This document shows, one piece after another, positions 1-8,166 of a stretch of DNA of 26,274 bases (position 1 is the first letter of the stretch; every line of letters begins with the position of its first letter). Made by a program: the position numbers and the translations under genes. The notes under the pieces were generated by a model. That model was not told the DNA's origin. It made no database searches and saw only the letters and a program-made list of their open reading frames with translations. The stretch spans positions 1-26,274 of the forward strand of contig RPFO01001553.1 of NCBI GenBank assembly GCA_009746045.1, written 5' to 3'. Source of the DNA: Mesostigma viride (taxonomy: Eukaryota; Streptophyta; Mesostigmatophyceae; Mesostigmatales; Mesostigmataceae).

Positions 1-2052
1 GCGGATTTTCACTTCAGTCGTCTGCCACCGCGGGATGAATCGACCGGCGTGATCCCGACCCCTCCGCGGCCCGATATGCCGGGGAGACAGCCGCTCATAC
101 TACCCGCTCCTCGTCGGAACGTATGGCTGGACTATTTCCGCGAGCTCCGAAATATGCAAGATGATGTGGTGGAGATGACGGAAAAGGCGATCAAAGATAA
201 ACGTTTCGGATCAAGCGTTTGAGGCGGTAAAATTGCTGGACGAGAAGTTGGAAAGCGCGCCGTCGGAGTATGACCTCGACTATCGGATAGGTAACAACCT
301 TCCCGGAGGCGCTAGCGTTGACCTCACCGAAAATTTCACCCTTGCCTGTGATGACGTACATACAAGCATTGAAAATAAGTCCGGTGACAAGGCAATTGAG
401 AAAGCAATGGGAGTGATGATGGGGGAATACAAAAAAGCTGTGAGTGCGGTAGCGAAAGAAGTCGAGATCGTGATCGCCGGCGCGGAGCGCGTGAATACTT
501 CTCCTGATGTTTCGCGGGGTGTCCAGACGAGAAGTTCTTCTCGGACCGCCGCCGCGAGCCCCGCGCCCCCTTCCCCCGCTGGCGGGGGGAATACACCTCC
601 TCGCGCGCCGCCCGCTCCTTCTCCCGCTGGCGGGGGCAGTACGCCCCGCCCTCCCGCGTCGCCCGGCCCTCTCCCCGCTGGCGGGGGCAGTACGCCCCGC
701 CCTCCCGCGTCGCCCGCCCCACTCGCGGGGGGGGGCAATACCCCCCCTCGTCCGACCCCTCCCACGGGGGGGGGCAATACACCATCCCCTGGGGTCCGGC
801 GGTCGGCGCGTCAGGCCGCCGCGCGGGGTAAAGAACAGGTGGAAGGGTCTCCGGCGACAAGGACGACGCCCTCGTCTGAGAGGGAGGAGGGTGAGGTCGC
901 CAGGTCGCTGGACCTGAATACAGCTGTTGCGCGTGCGATGGCAGGGAACGCGCGCGGGGGTCCTTCCGGTCTCGGCGTCAACGAGTATGGAAGTAACGTG
1001 CTGGACGGTGACAATCCCGTCGTCGACGATACCGAACGTCGGGGCGAGGATTCTGATAATCTCCATGCCGTTGTTTCGATGCCTCCGGCAAGGTTGTTGC
1101 CTCTTGATGCGCCGCGGATCTACAATCCGAAGTATTCCGATAGGGTCGACAGACCTTTCACGATGAAGATCCCAAATACCGAAAACGACCGGATTCTGTA
1201 CAGGCGGAGCGCTTTGGAAGGCGCAGACAGTTTTTACAACGCGATATTCGTGATCAAGGCGTTCCGGGCGAAACAACAGATGAAGCCAGTGGTCTGAGGC
1301 CCAGAGTGGAAGAGTTAAAGAGGAAACTGGGACAACAACTGGGTGGGTATTTGAAAATCGCGCAGAGTGAGTTGGGTTTCGATCCGGGGAAAAAAACAGA
1401 TATTATAAGCAGATTGGCAATCCCGACGAGTAAGGGGGCGAGTGCGGAGGTGATCGCGATCACGGCCCGCTACCTCAAGAACGACATCGTTGTCGTCAGT
1501 AAGAGACCGGAATCTCATCGCGTGCCTCCGTCTGAAACAACATTCGCCGATGTGCGTACGTACAGAGCATTCCGGGGGAAAAGGACGGGCGATCCATATT
1601 GCGTATATTTCGACGGGAACCGTTTCGAGGCATTGCTCACGACGTTTGAGTTGCCGTCCGAACGGCACCCCGTCCATCAGGCGGCGTCCCGTTCCATGCC
1701 CATGTCGGCGCAATCGCACCATGTGTTGGCCCAGCGAGCGTACGCTCTCCAGCGGTTCGCGGACGCCCTGAGCGCCCCCGCACGACCGCGGACGGCCCCT
1801 CCCCACCCCGTCGCGCAGAACGCAATACCGCGGTACCCCGTGCCGGCGCCGGGACCCGCCTACATCCCGTCCCGTCCCGCGTTCGCGTCGACCGCCGCGT
1901 TCCGCTCGACCGCGCCCGTCCACGCGTTCCCGGCAGCACAGAGCGCCGTCGCCAGGTATCCGTGGCCGCCCGTCCAGGCGCGTCCCGCCTTCGCCGCGAA
2001 CGTCCCTGTTCCCTCCCAGCGTTTTTTTCTGAACTCGTTGTACGGACGATGA
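1..2052 (+). CDS. OTU-like protein, 5'-partial, frame-broken, catalytic residues apparently lost
   Basis: This reads as one long gene in three frame segments: frame 1 to the TGA at 220-222, frame 2 to the TGA at 1295-1297, then frame 1 to 2052. The frame-2 segment has no ATG near its beginning, so it needs the upstream segment as its start. The N-terminal part is helical, followed by a Pro/Gly-rich linker (about 571-790). An OTU-like fold follows: the catalytic-loop counterpart GADSFYNAI lies at 1220-1246 and the closing strand YFDGNRFEALL near 1604-1636. In OTU cysteine proteases these places hold Cys and His; here they read Ser (1229-1231) and Arg (1621-1623). The tail after about 1700 is Pro/Ala-rich and low complexity. 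The breaks may be assembly indels. The OTU assignment is by motif only and moderately secure; loss of activity is inferred. Confidence 0.5.
571..782 (+). repeat. Pro/Gly-rich coding tandem repeat (17-aa unit)
   Basis: Repeats of the type PAGGGSTPRPPASP sit inside the OTU-like gene. Two adjacent copies (from 623 and from 674, 51 bp apart) are nearly identical over more than 40 bp. Degenerate PAGGGNTPP-type copies flank them. The array encodes a flexible linker and is rich in G and C homopolymers, so copy number and frame may be unreliable. Confidence 0.8.
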
Positions 2053-2336
2053 AGTGTAAGAGGAAGACGGTGACGCACGGCGGGCGCTGCAAGAACGAAG
2101 CCAGGCCGGGGAGGAAGACGTGCGCGATCCATGCTCGCGGTGTTCGCCACGTGGCGAGAAGTTGCGGGATGCACGTCGCCAGGACGAAGGAAACCAAGCG
2201 CAAGTACGACGACATGGCGACGGGCATCCCGTCCGCTCCGGCGACGGTGGCCGACGCGGTCCGTCTGTCGTGGCTGTCCCGATTCCCGGGACAGACGGGC
2301 GCGCCCACGCAGGAGGAGGCAAAGAAAGGCAAGTGA
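2049..2336 (+). CDS. Small Cys/His zinc-binding protein (CxxH type)
   Basis: A 95-residue basic protein. The ATG at 2049 overlaps the upstream TGA as ATGA. The N-terminus holds Cys3, Cys14, Cys25 and His28, spaced C-x10-C-x10-C-x2-H, with a Thr and Gly-Gly between the first two Cys. This resembles the small zinc-binding CxxH module that recurs in giant virus proteomes. A second copy of the module lies on the opposite strand at 8167-8306. The open frame extends further upstream, but that part lies inside the OTU-like gene, and the motif begins exactly at this Met. The rest is Lys/Arg-rich without a recognised domain. Nucleic-acid or protein binding is a guess. Confidence 0.65.
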   Translation: MKCKRKTVTHGGRCKNEARPGRKTCAIHARGVRHVARSCGMHVARTKETKRKYDDMATGIPSAPATVADAVRLSWLSRFPGQTGAPTQEEAKKGK

Positions 2337-2364
2337 TCGATCGATCGTGTCGTTTCACGGGATC

Positions 2365-2372
2365 GTATAAAG
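2365..2372 (+). promoter_or_regulatory. TATA-like element GTATAAAG
   Basis: An AT-rich GTATAAAG lies in the 74-nt gap before the ATG at 2411. The same gap holds the 12-bp palindrome GATCGATCGATC at 2335-2346, overlapping the upstream stop. The distance to the ATG (about 40 nt) is longer than for most other genes here. Confidence 0.35.
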
Positions 2373-2410
2373 TCCGTCTCCACGTCGCTCCCCTCCACAC
2401 GCTACCGAGC

Positions 2411-3081
2411 ATGGCCGAGCCCGCGGGGTGGGAGCCTGCCACCGAGTGGACGACGTTCGCTCCCGTTTCGACCCCGCGTCCGCCGAGCGTCATGTTCCAG
2501 GCGCTGCCCCCTCTGGCCTTACGCATCATCTTGGACCGCAGTTGGCCCACCGGGCACGGGGTCTGTCCCGAGATGGACGAGATCTACTGGGAGATCAATC
2601 CCGCGAAGACGCTCGAAAGGGAGGTGCGCGCGGAACTCAAGTACCGCCAAAAGAGTGACGGCGACCGTCGCCGGTTCGACGGCCGCGAGGACGAGCAACT
2701 GGAGGCCGTCCTGAAGGTCCTGTCTCCCGCGCGATACCGGGAGTGCGTGGACGCCCTCGAAACGCCCAGGGGGAGGAAGGAGGAGAAGCTTTGGATCCTG
2801 TGGGGAAAGATCCACGACGGGCTGGCCCGGCGCGGAAAGCGGGTCAGTCGATCGGAGATGGCCAGGATACGGGACCGGCTGTACGATTGTCTGGGGTCGA
2901 ACAAGAACTTCGCGAACCGGTCCTACTCGTTCGTGTCAAGTGTTACAACGTCCTGACCGCCAAGTTCAGGCGCGAGGGCCGCGACCCTCCGTCTTCGCCC
3001 GTGTGGGATATGGGGTGGTGGTCCGAACTGGACCGGGAACACGTGCACGAGTATGCGGAAACGGGGCTTGTTCATGAATGA
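2411..3081 (+). CDS. Hypothetical protein, frame-broken near 2940
   Basis: An unrecognised protein of about 223 residues. The start is the ATG at 2411 (MAEPAGWEP...). The initial frame stops at 2956, but the alternative frame continues with plausible sequence (KCYNVLTAKFRREGRD..., ending VHE) to the TGA at 3081. A single missing base around 2935-2945 would join them. The protein is charged and helical, with several Trp residues. The segment FQALPPLALRIILDRSWP near the N-terminus faintly resembles an F-box-like helix, but this is too weak to name. The stop overlaps an AATAAA, and the convergent OTU gene ends 12 bp away, which supports the longer frame. Confidence 0.6.
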
Positions 3082-3086
3082 ATAAA
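3081..3086 (+). terminator. AATAAA polyadenylation-type signal
   Basis: AATAAA overlaps the final base of the TGA at 3079-3081 and lies in the 12-bp gap between two convergent genes. It matches a eukaryotic poly(A) signal, although use by this virus is unproven. Confidence 0.35.
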
Positions 3087-3093
3087 GATGCGT

Positions 3094-3840
3094 TTACAAC
3101 CCACGAAACATGAGTCCTGTGCTGAAACTTTCGCGTAGTCCTTCGTAATCGCGATCACCGTCCGTGTCCACGAACAGAGTGCCCAGCGTCGTAAGCAGTC
3201 CGCGTTTCGGTTTGACCGCGGCGGGAGGGGGCGAGGGCGCCAGCGCCATCTGGTAGTGGCCCGACTGGTCCGGCCCTCCGAGGCGGTCGAAGTAGTAGTA
3301 GACGCGCGCCGGTCCGCCGGCGTACCGCCGTCCGAACTCGTGCACGCGCACGTCCCCGCGGCCGTAGTCGTTGTAGACCAGGATCCGCGAACGCAACGCG
3401 CGCGCCGTCGCCTCGATCTGCGGCGAGTCCGCCATCTCGCGGTCCCAGTGCGCTTGCAGGTACTCTTGCGCGGTGCGCGGCCGGTCGGAAGACGACAACC
3501 CCAGTCGCAAGAGGTGCGGATCCTTCGCCAGTTCGCGGGTCGCTCGTCGGCGCAGATCGGATCCGTCGACGGACAGCCGTTCGTTCGTGGACGGGGCGGG
3601 GTACCTCTCGGGGTACAGGCTCGCAAGGACGCTGCGGTAGAAACAGTTGTTCCAAGGAGCCGATCCGCACTCGACCGTTCGCACGCGGTCCGTGCGATCC
3701 GAGCCGTCCATCATGCGGACGGACGGGATCGCGACGTGTCGGTCTGCGCGGGGCGCGCGGGATGTCGTCGCGGTTCGAGCCGACACGATTCCGGACTCCA
3801 TAAAGCCCCGGTCTCGCCTCCTCGCGAGGCCTCCGCGCAT
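3094..3840 (-). CDS. OTU-family cysteine protease (deubiquitinase-like)
   Basis: The frame is intact, about 248 residues from the ATG at 3840 (a GTG at 3858 and an ATG at 3801 are alternatives). The catalytic Cys is in WNNCFYRSV (codon 3643-3645). The middle is helical, with a RRRATRELAKDP segment and the helix RTAQEYLQAHWDREMADSPQ, as expected for the OTU core. The later strands are ALRSRILVYND and RVYYYFDRLG. The catalytic His is in GHYQMAL (codon 3256-3258). OTU enzymes remove ubiquitin or ubiquitin-like tags, and viral versions often blunt host responses; that role is inferred. The other OTU-like gene (1-2052) lacks these residues. It is divergently transcribed from 3881. Confidence 0.72.
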   Translation of the reverse strand: MRGGLARRRDRGFMESGIVSARTATTSRAPRADRHVAIPSVRMMDGSDRTDRVRTVECGSAPWNNCFYRSVLASLYPERYPAPSTNERLSVDGSDLRRRATRELAKDPHLLRLGLSSSDRPRTAQEYLQAHWDREMADSPQIEATARALRSRILVYNDYGRGDVRVHEFGRRYAGGPARVYYYFDRLGGPDQSGHYQMALAPSPPPAAVKPKRGLLTTLGTLFVDTDGDRDYEGLRESFSTGLMFRGL

Positions 3841-3880
3841 CGAATATCGAACATACACTATACTATAAATTTGTCGGTGG
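3841..3880. promoter_or_regulatory. AT-rich divergent promoter region
   Basis: This is the intergenic stretch between the divergent genes starting at 3840 (-) and 3881 (+). It is strikingly AT-rich in a GC-rich background. It holds TATAAAT at 3864-3870 for the rightward gene, and on the other strand TATAGTATAGTGTATG for the OTU gene. These match the start-proximal TATA-like elements seen elsewhere in the window. Confidence 0.55.
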
Positions 3881-4270
3881 ATGGAACGTGCGCTGCGACT
3901 CGTCGACTTCTACACCCGCCACCTGTCCGCGTGCGACGAAATCGTTCTGGAGCGAGTGTCCGTCGACGAGGACGAGGTAGCCGAGTACTGCGTGGGCAAG
4001 AACGTCGTCATCGCCGGCCAAATTATTCGCAAGCAAAAGTTTCCGGAAGGCGACTGGAAGGACGTGTTGGAAGTCTGCGTCGAGGCAGCGGACGAGGCCA
4101 TCGAGAAGATCGCTCTCAAGTCGTCGGTGTTTCCGGAGCAGGTCGCGGGGCGTATCCTCCTCCTCGCCTCCTCCATCAAGAGAGTCGGGTCCGCCTTCGA
4201 GCAGGATGAGTGCGACGAGCCGACACGCGTCGTCGAGCGACATGGCGACCGACTGGTCATCCGAGGATGA
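3881..4270 (+). CDS. Hypothetical acidic protein
   Basis: An intact 129-residue frame starting at the ATG just after the TATAAAT element. It is acidic and mostly helical (for example EDEVAEYCVGKNVVIAG, KDVLEVCVEAADEAIEKIALKS). No membrane segment or known motif is visible. Its 3' end overlaps the next gene by 65 nt if that gene starts at 4206, or by 29 nt if it starts at 4242. Translation from adjacent starts on one transcript is likely. Function unknown. Confidence 0.65.
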   Translation: MERALRLVDFYTRHLSACDEIVLERVSVDEDEVAEYCVGKNVVIAGQIIRKQKFPEGDWKDVLEVCVEAADEAIEKIALKSSVFPEQVAGRILLLASSIKRVGSAFEQDECDEPTRVVERHGDRLVIRG

Positions 4271-5353
4271 CCGCGCGCGCGTCGACGAGCTGCTGCGGGC
4301 CCTCGACGAGCCGCTTTACCGATCTCTCACGGACGAGGAGACGCGTCTGGCGCGGCTCTTTCACGAGTTCCTCGAGACGGACCGCGTCGTCAAGGGGCCG
4401 GAGCACACGGCCAAGACCGCGCGCGTGTTCGAGGCGTTCTCCGATTTCATGGAGGACAAGGGGGGGGACAGGTACGACCACGAGGCGCGGTTCCAACAGG
4501 ACAAGCGGTTCTGGAACGCGCTCTTCGAGCGGCACGGGTACTCGTGCGGCGGTGGGCTCGGGACGAAGCGGACCACCGGTTTCTTCGTCAACGACAACCG
4601 CGGGGTCGTGTCCAACGGAGTGATGTCGGACCTCGACCTGTCGGATTTCGCGGTCTTCAAGGGCCGCACGCGTCTCGGGATGGTGGCGGGCGCGCTCATG
4701 AAGTATGCGGGCGACGGCGTGAAGGACGAGCTCACCAACGAGATCATCGACAGGCTGGACAGGACAGGCGTCGAGAATCTCGGCACCGAGGAGAAGTACA
4801 AGACCTGCCACTTGCACGCGCTCTTCCTCGTCATGGCGCAGAAGAAGGCGCGGGTGCCGCGGGAAGTCAAGAGGTGGATGCTCGAGCATCGCCGCAGACT
4901 CAGTGACAAGGTGTGGGACATGAACCCGAACTTCAAGCGCGGGCGGATGGACTTCTTCCACGAGAGGGCTCGTTGGCCACCCTGGGACTCCCTGCGCACG
5001 TTCGAGGACGAGGATGCGCCCGACCGTCCCGACCCCGCCGTCCCCGAGCGCGCGTCGGAAGCGGCGCCCGCGGCCGTGCCCACCCTCGAGAACGCGGAGG
5101 CGTTCTTGGCGTCCCCCCTCGTCGTCCTGTGCAAGGACGGGTACACCAAAGTGAAGGATTTTCGCAAGGCCTACCTCGGCCAGTTTCTGGGGACCCGCTG
5201 TGGCACGCCGGGAAGGGAAGGACGACCGTCGAGGACCTGCGCGCCATCTTCGAGCCCAGCGGGATCGAGTTCGTTTCCGACAAGAAGATCAAGGGCGTCA
5301 AAGCCGATTGGGTGAAAGGGGTGCGGCTCGCGGATAATCCTCGGGCTCTATAG
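4206..5353 (+). CDS. Hypothetical protein with possible C-terminal winged-helix domain, frame break at 5189-5192
   Basis: About 382 residues. The start is at 4206 or at the internal Met at 4242 (MATDWSSEDD). The body is helical and charged without a recognised enzyme motif. An acidic, Pro/Ala-rich linker (about 5000-5090) leads to a compact C-terminal domain (about 5095-5340) with FLASPLVVLCKDGYTKVKDFRKAY, then after the break TVEDLRAIFEPSGIEF and KGVKADWVKGVRL. This layout resembles the winged-helix tail of viral D5-type and phage primases (the family resemblance is from memory and weak). The first frame fails after a run of four G; one more G would continue in the frame that ends at the TAG 5351-5353. 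No helicase or primase core is visible. Confidence 0.6.
5349..5353 (+). promoter_or_regulatory. Start-proximal TATAG element
   Basis: CTATAG overlaps the upstream TAG stop and lies 5 nt before the ATG at 5359. It fits the recurrent TATA-like element just upstream of starts in this window. Confidence 0.35.
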
Positions 5354-5358
5354 TACGA

Positions 5359-5664
5359 ATGGCTTGCGAGTGGAAAGACGTGTTCGGAGCGCCCCGAGAG
5401 GGCGCGCACGCGTACAGGATCTTAGACGTAGCGGTTGTGGACCTAGTGGGCACGATCCTCATTGCATGGATGTTGAGTCGGTATTGGGAAATAAACTTTA
5501 TTATCATGTTTGCATCCTTATTCGCCCTCGGGCAACTCATGCACATCTTGTTTTGCGTCGACACCACGGTCGCGCGTTTCGTTTCGCGAGCGACAGGCCT
5601 TGCAATGCCGCCGCCGCCTGGGGGGGTCGCACTCGCACAGTCCCCCGCCCCCTTCTCCGAGTAG
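5359..5664 (+). CDS. Small two-helix membrane protein (conserved algal-virus type)
   Basis: 101 residues, intact. A short polar N-terminus (VFGAPREGAHAYR) precedes two hydrophobic segments: about residues 25-41 (VVDLVGTILIAWMLSRY) and 46-67 (FIIMFASLFALGQLMHILFCV). A Pro-rich tail follows. The pattern of Gly-x-His then Arg-x-x-Asp before the first helix, and a Leu-Gly...His...Phe-Cys-Val motif at the end of the second, matches small membrane proteins I recall from algal and mesomimivirus-like genomes. Its function is not known to me. Its 3' end overlaps the convergent zinc-repeat gene. Confidence 0.68.
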   Translation: MACEWKDVFGAPREGAHAYRILDVAVVDLVGTILIAWMLSRYWEINFIIMFASLFALGQLMHILFCVDTTVARFVSRATGLAMPPPPGGVALAQSPAPFSE

Positions 5665-6059
5665 ACGACAGTCTCTGCACTCGCCTCGCAGGCGGAGGTG
5701 CGCGCAAATCTGGCTCCCGCCGGTCCGTTTCTCTTTACATTCGCGGCACCGGGATCGTTGTTTGTCGTGTTCGCACAAGGCGGAGCCCTTGCACGCGTGG
5801 CAGCTGTACTTGAACTCCCGCACGGACAGTAGGAGGAGGGGGTGCACACCTGACACCTCCTCTTGCTGCGCCCGTGGACGCAGCCGCTCTTCTTCGACTT
5901 TGGGGCCGGGTCGCAAGGGGGATCCGGTTCGGTGCGGTACACGCAGTGGGCGCACGTCCACCACGGCACGCGCCCGTGGGGACAGGCGCGGAGACGACGG
6001 ACCGTCGGGTGTTGGAATGCGGAAGTCGCGAGCATGGTTGCGATCGGTGCGTCTGACAT
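5518..6059 (-). CDS. Zinc-binding C-x-H...C-x2-C repeat protein, frame break near 5815-5845
   Basis: Begins at the ATG at 6059. Roughly six short units follow the pattern C-x-H-x(3-7)-R-x(1-2)-C-x2-C, for example CVHGRSKRRCQVC, CEHDKQRSRCREC and CAHLRLRGECRDC. The first two units are in one frame and the later ones in the next; a missing base within the C-rich stretch near 5840 explains this. Such arrays are common in giant viruses and protists and bind zinc. The partner (RNA, DNA or protein) is unknown. The last unit reads CECDPPRRRRHCKAC, with Cys in place of His. The C-terminal 147 nt overlap the convergent gene at 5359-5664, so the true end could be earlier. Confidence 0.6.
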
Positions 6060-6077
6060 CCCGCCGGACCGACCTTT

Positions 6078-6658
6078 CTACTCGTCTTCCCGTCGGCTGG
6101 CCGACACGTCCTTGAACGCCTTGTTTTCGGTTACGACGACGGGGCGGAACAGGACCAGTTTGTGGTCGGTCGAGTCGACGCGCTTCAAGACGACGTACAT
6201 CATGTCTCGTAGGCGGACGACATGCCGACCGGACCCCCTCCAGCTACCGTCCAATCGGGCGCGTTTTTGTCGCGAATCGTTTGTACGGCCGTCTCCGCGT
6301 CCATCACGCCCACGCCGCTGGCCCGCTGCACCTCGATGGGCACGTGGTTCGACTGTTCGGGCGACGACACGATCTCGACCAGGCCGAGTTTCCCGTCGGC
6401 GGACACGAGTCGCAAGCGCGTCGTCGCGCCGTCCACCGACTTCCACTGGAACTCGCGGTGCTCTCGCTTCTTCTCGGCGAACTGCTCGCCGGTGGCGCGC
6501 GACACGGGGAACAAGGGGGTGCCCGCGTACGTCGGGTCGATCTTGTCCGGCGTCACGGTCCGCGCCCCGTTCCCGCGTCGCCTGCGACTCGCGAGATAGA
6601 GGATCAGGAACGCGATGGCGATCGACAATGCGATGATCGCGATCCACAGTCGGTCCAT
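6078..6658 (-). CDS. N-terminally membrane-anchored protein, frame break near 6205
   Basis: About 194 residues from the ATG at 6658, directly downstream of a GTATAAG element. Residues 5-23 form a transmembrane anchor (IAIIALSIAIAFLILYLAS) followed by a basic stop-transfer cluster (RRRRG). The remaining domain would lie on the opposite face and contains FQWKSVDGATTRLRLVSADGKLGLVEIV, a beta-rich pattern. The initial frame stops at 6200. A one-base deletion near 6205 would let it continue through MMYVVLKRVDS and KLVLFRPVVVTENKAF to 6078. No family recognised. The zinc-repeat gene starts 18 nt downstream on the same strand. Confidence 0.62.
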
Positions 6659-6665
6659 CTTATAC
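6659..6665 (-). promoter_or_regulatory. Start-proximal GTATAAG element
   Basis: On the minus strand GTATAAG abuts the ATG at 6658 with no spacer, one of the clearest examples of the recurrent start-proximal TATA-like element. Confidence 0.5.
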
Positions 6666-6697
6666 CCATCCGTCCAAAATAAAATCTGTCCTTCGTG

Positions 6698-6703
6698 TAT
6701 ACC
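6698..6703 (+). promoter_or_regulatory. TATACC element upstream of 6713
   Basis: GTGTATACC lies about 10 nt before the ATG at 6713, in the AT-rich divergent gap 6659-6712 shared with the minus-strand membrane gene. Confidence 0.4.
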
Positions 6704-6712
6704 AAACCAAAC

Positions 6713-6835
6713 ATGCCGCTTCGGAGCAAGACCACGGGCAGGTTCATCAAGAGGAGCCACTCCGGCGCCGCTCACCGGCGTCGCCGGCATCACGCGAGGG
6801 CCCCCTTCATCATGATGCCGTTCGGCGGGGGCTAA
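6713..6835 (+). CDS. Tiny basic protein (40 aa)
   Basis: An ATG after a TATA-like element opens a 40-residue frame ending TAA. The product is very basic, with RSKTTGRFIKR near the N-terminus, an Arg/His cluster (HRRRRHH) and a Gly tail. A short R-x(3)-G-R-F-x-K start is common in small basic viral proteins. It may bind nucleic acid or pack in the virion; this is inferred from charge only. Own upstream element, clean stop and fit between neighbours favour a real gene. Confidence 0.5.
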   Translation: MPLRSKTTGRFIKRSHSGAAHRRRRHHARAPFIMMPFGGG

Positions 6836-6855
6836 TTTTCTTTCCATTGTGTACG

Positions 6856-6861
6856 GTATAC
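6856..6861 (+). promoter_or_regulatory. Start-proximal GTATAC element
   Basis: GTATACAG ends directly at the ATG at 6864, leaving 2 nt between the hexamer and the start codon. Confidence 0.45.
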
Positions 6862-6863
6862 AG

Positions 6864-7247
6864 ATGGCGGACTTCGAGGGCGCTCCGTTTGACGGGGCCG
6901 TGTCACCGCAGATCTCGTTACCACAAAGCGCGCTCCCCACGCCCGTAGGGGTGGACCCGGGTCCTCTGGCGCCGATGGGGTGGGCCGCCGCGTTCGGTCT
7001 CGACCTCGCGACGGCGGCGAAGGCCATGGCGAGCGTGTCCCCCGCGCCGCCTCCCGTCATCTTGCCGTTCGTGCCTCTCGAGTTCGACCCCCGACTGGAA
7101 AACCGGTTCGAGCAGCGGTTCGCGGAGAGGGGCGCGAGGGAGAACGATCCCGTGCCCCGGCCGAGCGGGAGGGGCGAGGGGGCCGAGTTGATGGGCCGGA
7201 AGATCGCCGACGCCATCCGTGCGATCGAGCGAGGCTCGTGGAACTGA
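6864..7247 (+). CDS. Hypothetical Pro-rich protein
   Basis: 127 residues, intact, starting at the ATG right after GTATACAG (a GTG at 6849 is less likely). The N-terminal half is Pro/Ala-rich with mild hydrophobicity (PMGWAAAFGLDLATAAKAMA, then PPPVILPFVPLEF). The C-terminal half is charged and helical (RLENRFEQRFAERGAREN; ELMGRKIADAIRAIERG). No family recognised. It lies in a run of small rightward genes between two leftward blocks. Confidence 0.6.
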   Translation: MADFEGAPFDGAVSPQISLPQSALPTPVGVDPGPLAPMGWAAAFGLDLATAAKAMASVSPAPPPVILPFVPLEFDPRLENRFEQRFAERGARENDPVPRPSGRGEGAELMGRKIADAIRAIERGSWN

Positions 7248-7264
7248 AATATGTTGGGGTAGAA

Positions 7265-7270
7265 ATATAC
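7265..7270 (+). promoter_or_regulatory. ATATAC element upstream of 7279
   Basis: AAATATACAGG lies 8 nt before the ATG at 7279 in a 31-nt AT-rich gap. Confidence 0.4.
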
Positions 7271-7278
7271 AGGCGGAG

Positions 7279-7635
7279 ATGGACAAGTCTGTGGTCCGCG
7301 GTCTCGTGTTCGCGCCCGGAGCGGGGAAGAAGCGGTCCGTCAACCGGTCCGAGTATCCGTACGAGTCCGAGTTCCGCGCGGCCGACAAAGAGGCCGTGCC
7401 GTACGTGTCTCCGAACACGGACGACTGGAACCCAACTGGGTTGCGACAGCTGACCCACGCGGATCTGGAGTCCATGTTCCTCGTGTCGGAGGCTCGTCGA
7501 GCGGCGCAGATCGCGCGACTCGAGGAGTCTCGTCTGCGTGCCGCGGAGAAGCAGAAGGCGTACAACGCCGTCGCCGTCGATCCCAAGCCCCGGACCATCC
7601 TGTGGACCGGGCAGTACGAGGACCTCTACTCTTAG
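7279..7635 (+). CDS. Hypothetical protein
   Basis: 118 residues, intact. The N-terminus is basic (GAGKKRSVNRSEYPYES), followed by a predicted helix rich in Ala, Arg and Glu (LESMFLVSEARRAAQIARLEESRLRAAEKQKAY) that could form a coiled coil. The end is acidic/aromatic (ILWTGQYEDLYS). No known domain. The TAG stop overlaps the stop of the convergent gene (shared TTAG at 7632-7635). Confidence 0.62.
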   Translation: MDKSVVRGLVFAPGAGKKRSVNRSEYPYESEFRAADKEAVPYVSPNTDDWNPTGLRQLTHADLESMFLVSEARRAAQIARLEESRLRAAEKQKAYNAVAVDPKPRTILWTGQYEDLYS

Positions 7636-8166
7636 CGATGGGACGAGACGAACTCGAGTAACATGGAAAAGGTGTCGGTGCCCAAGTCCATGAGCTGGCC
7701 GCGGAGACCGGGAGGGGGGTGGGGGGCGTGCTGGGAGGGGCACGTGGACGGGTGTCGGGCAAAGGATAGAGTTCGACTTCGACCTCCGTCACGTTGGACA
7801 GTTCGGGCGAGAAAAGCACCACCTCGTCGGTCTCGTTCTTCGGGACGTACGTCTCGACGGAGTTGGGGATGACAAAAAAGTGGCCTCGGCCCGACGAGAA
7901 GTCGAGCGGGTTCATCGACGAGTGGATAGGGATGGCCGCGTGCACCTTGTTGATGGCGTATCCGCCGACCTTGACGTAGGCGGCCGTCGTCGTCGAGGAG
8001 ACGCCAGGCACCGAAGCCCACACCAGGCGACACGACTTCACGGAGGTGACGGGGTAGGGCAGTCGGAACTGGTGTCGCCCTGCTTGTTGGTTCCGCACAC
8101 GAGCACCTGCGTGCGCTTGTCGCGGCTCGGGTGGGGTCGTGCGACTCCTTCGACCACGCAATCCAT
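7632..8166 (-). CDS. Hypothetical beta-rich protein, two frame breaks (near 8075 and 7725)
   Basis: The ATG at 8166 starts MDCVVEGVARPHPS in one frame. A missing base near 8065-8080 moves into the frame carrying QFRLPYPVTSVKSCRLVWASVPG, YVKVGGYAINKVHAAIP and SVETYVPKNETDEVVLFSPELS. A second missing base within the G-runs at 7718-7740 moves to the frame ending GQLMDLGTDTFSMLLEFVSSHR. That repaired stop overlaps the convergent stop at 7632-7635, which supports the repair. The central part alternates short strands and turns, suggestive of a beta-sandwich and perhaps a minor structural protein; this is speculation. I do not recognise the family. Confidence 0.52.

Noticed and set aside
233-1297. 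TTG at 233 as a genuine start
   Set aside because: Eukaryotic viral genes rarely start at TTG, no promoter-like element precedes it, and the upstream frame gives a natural continuation.
5189-5192. Programmed -1 frameshift at the GGGG run
   Set aside because: There is no clear slippery heptamer, and the same kind of break recurs across unrelated genes, so a deleted G is the simpler explanation.
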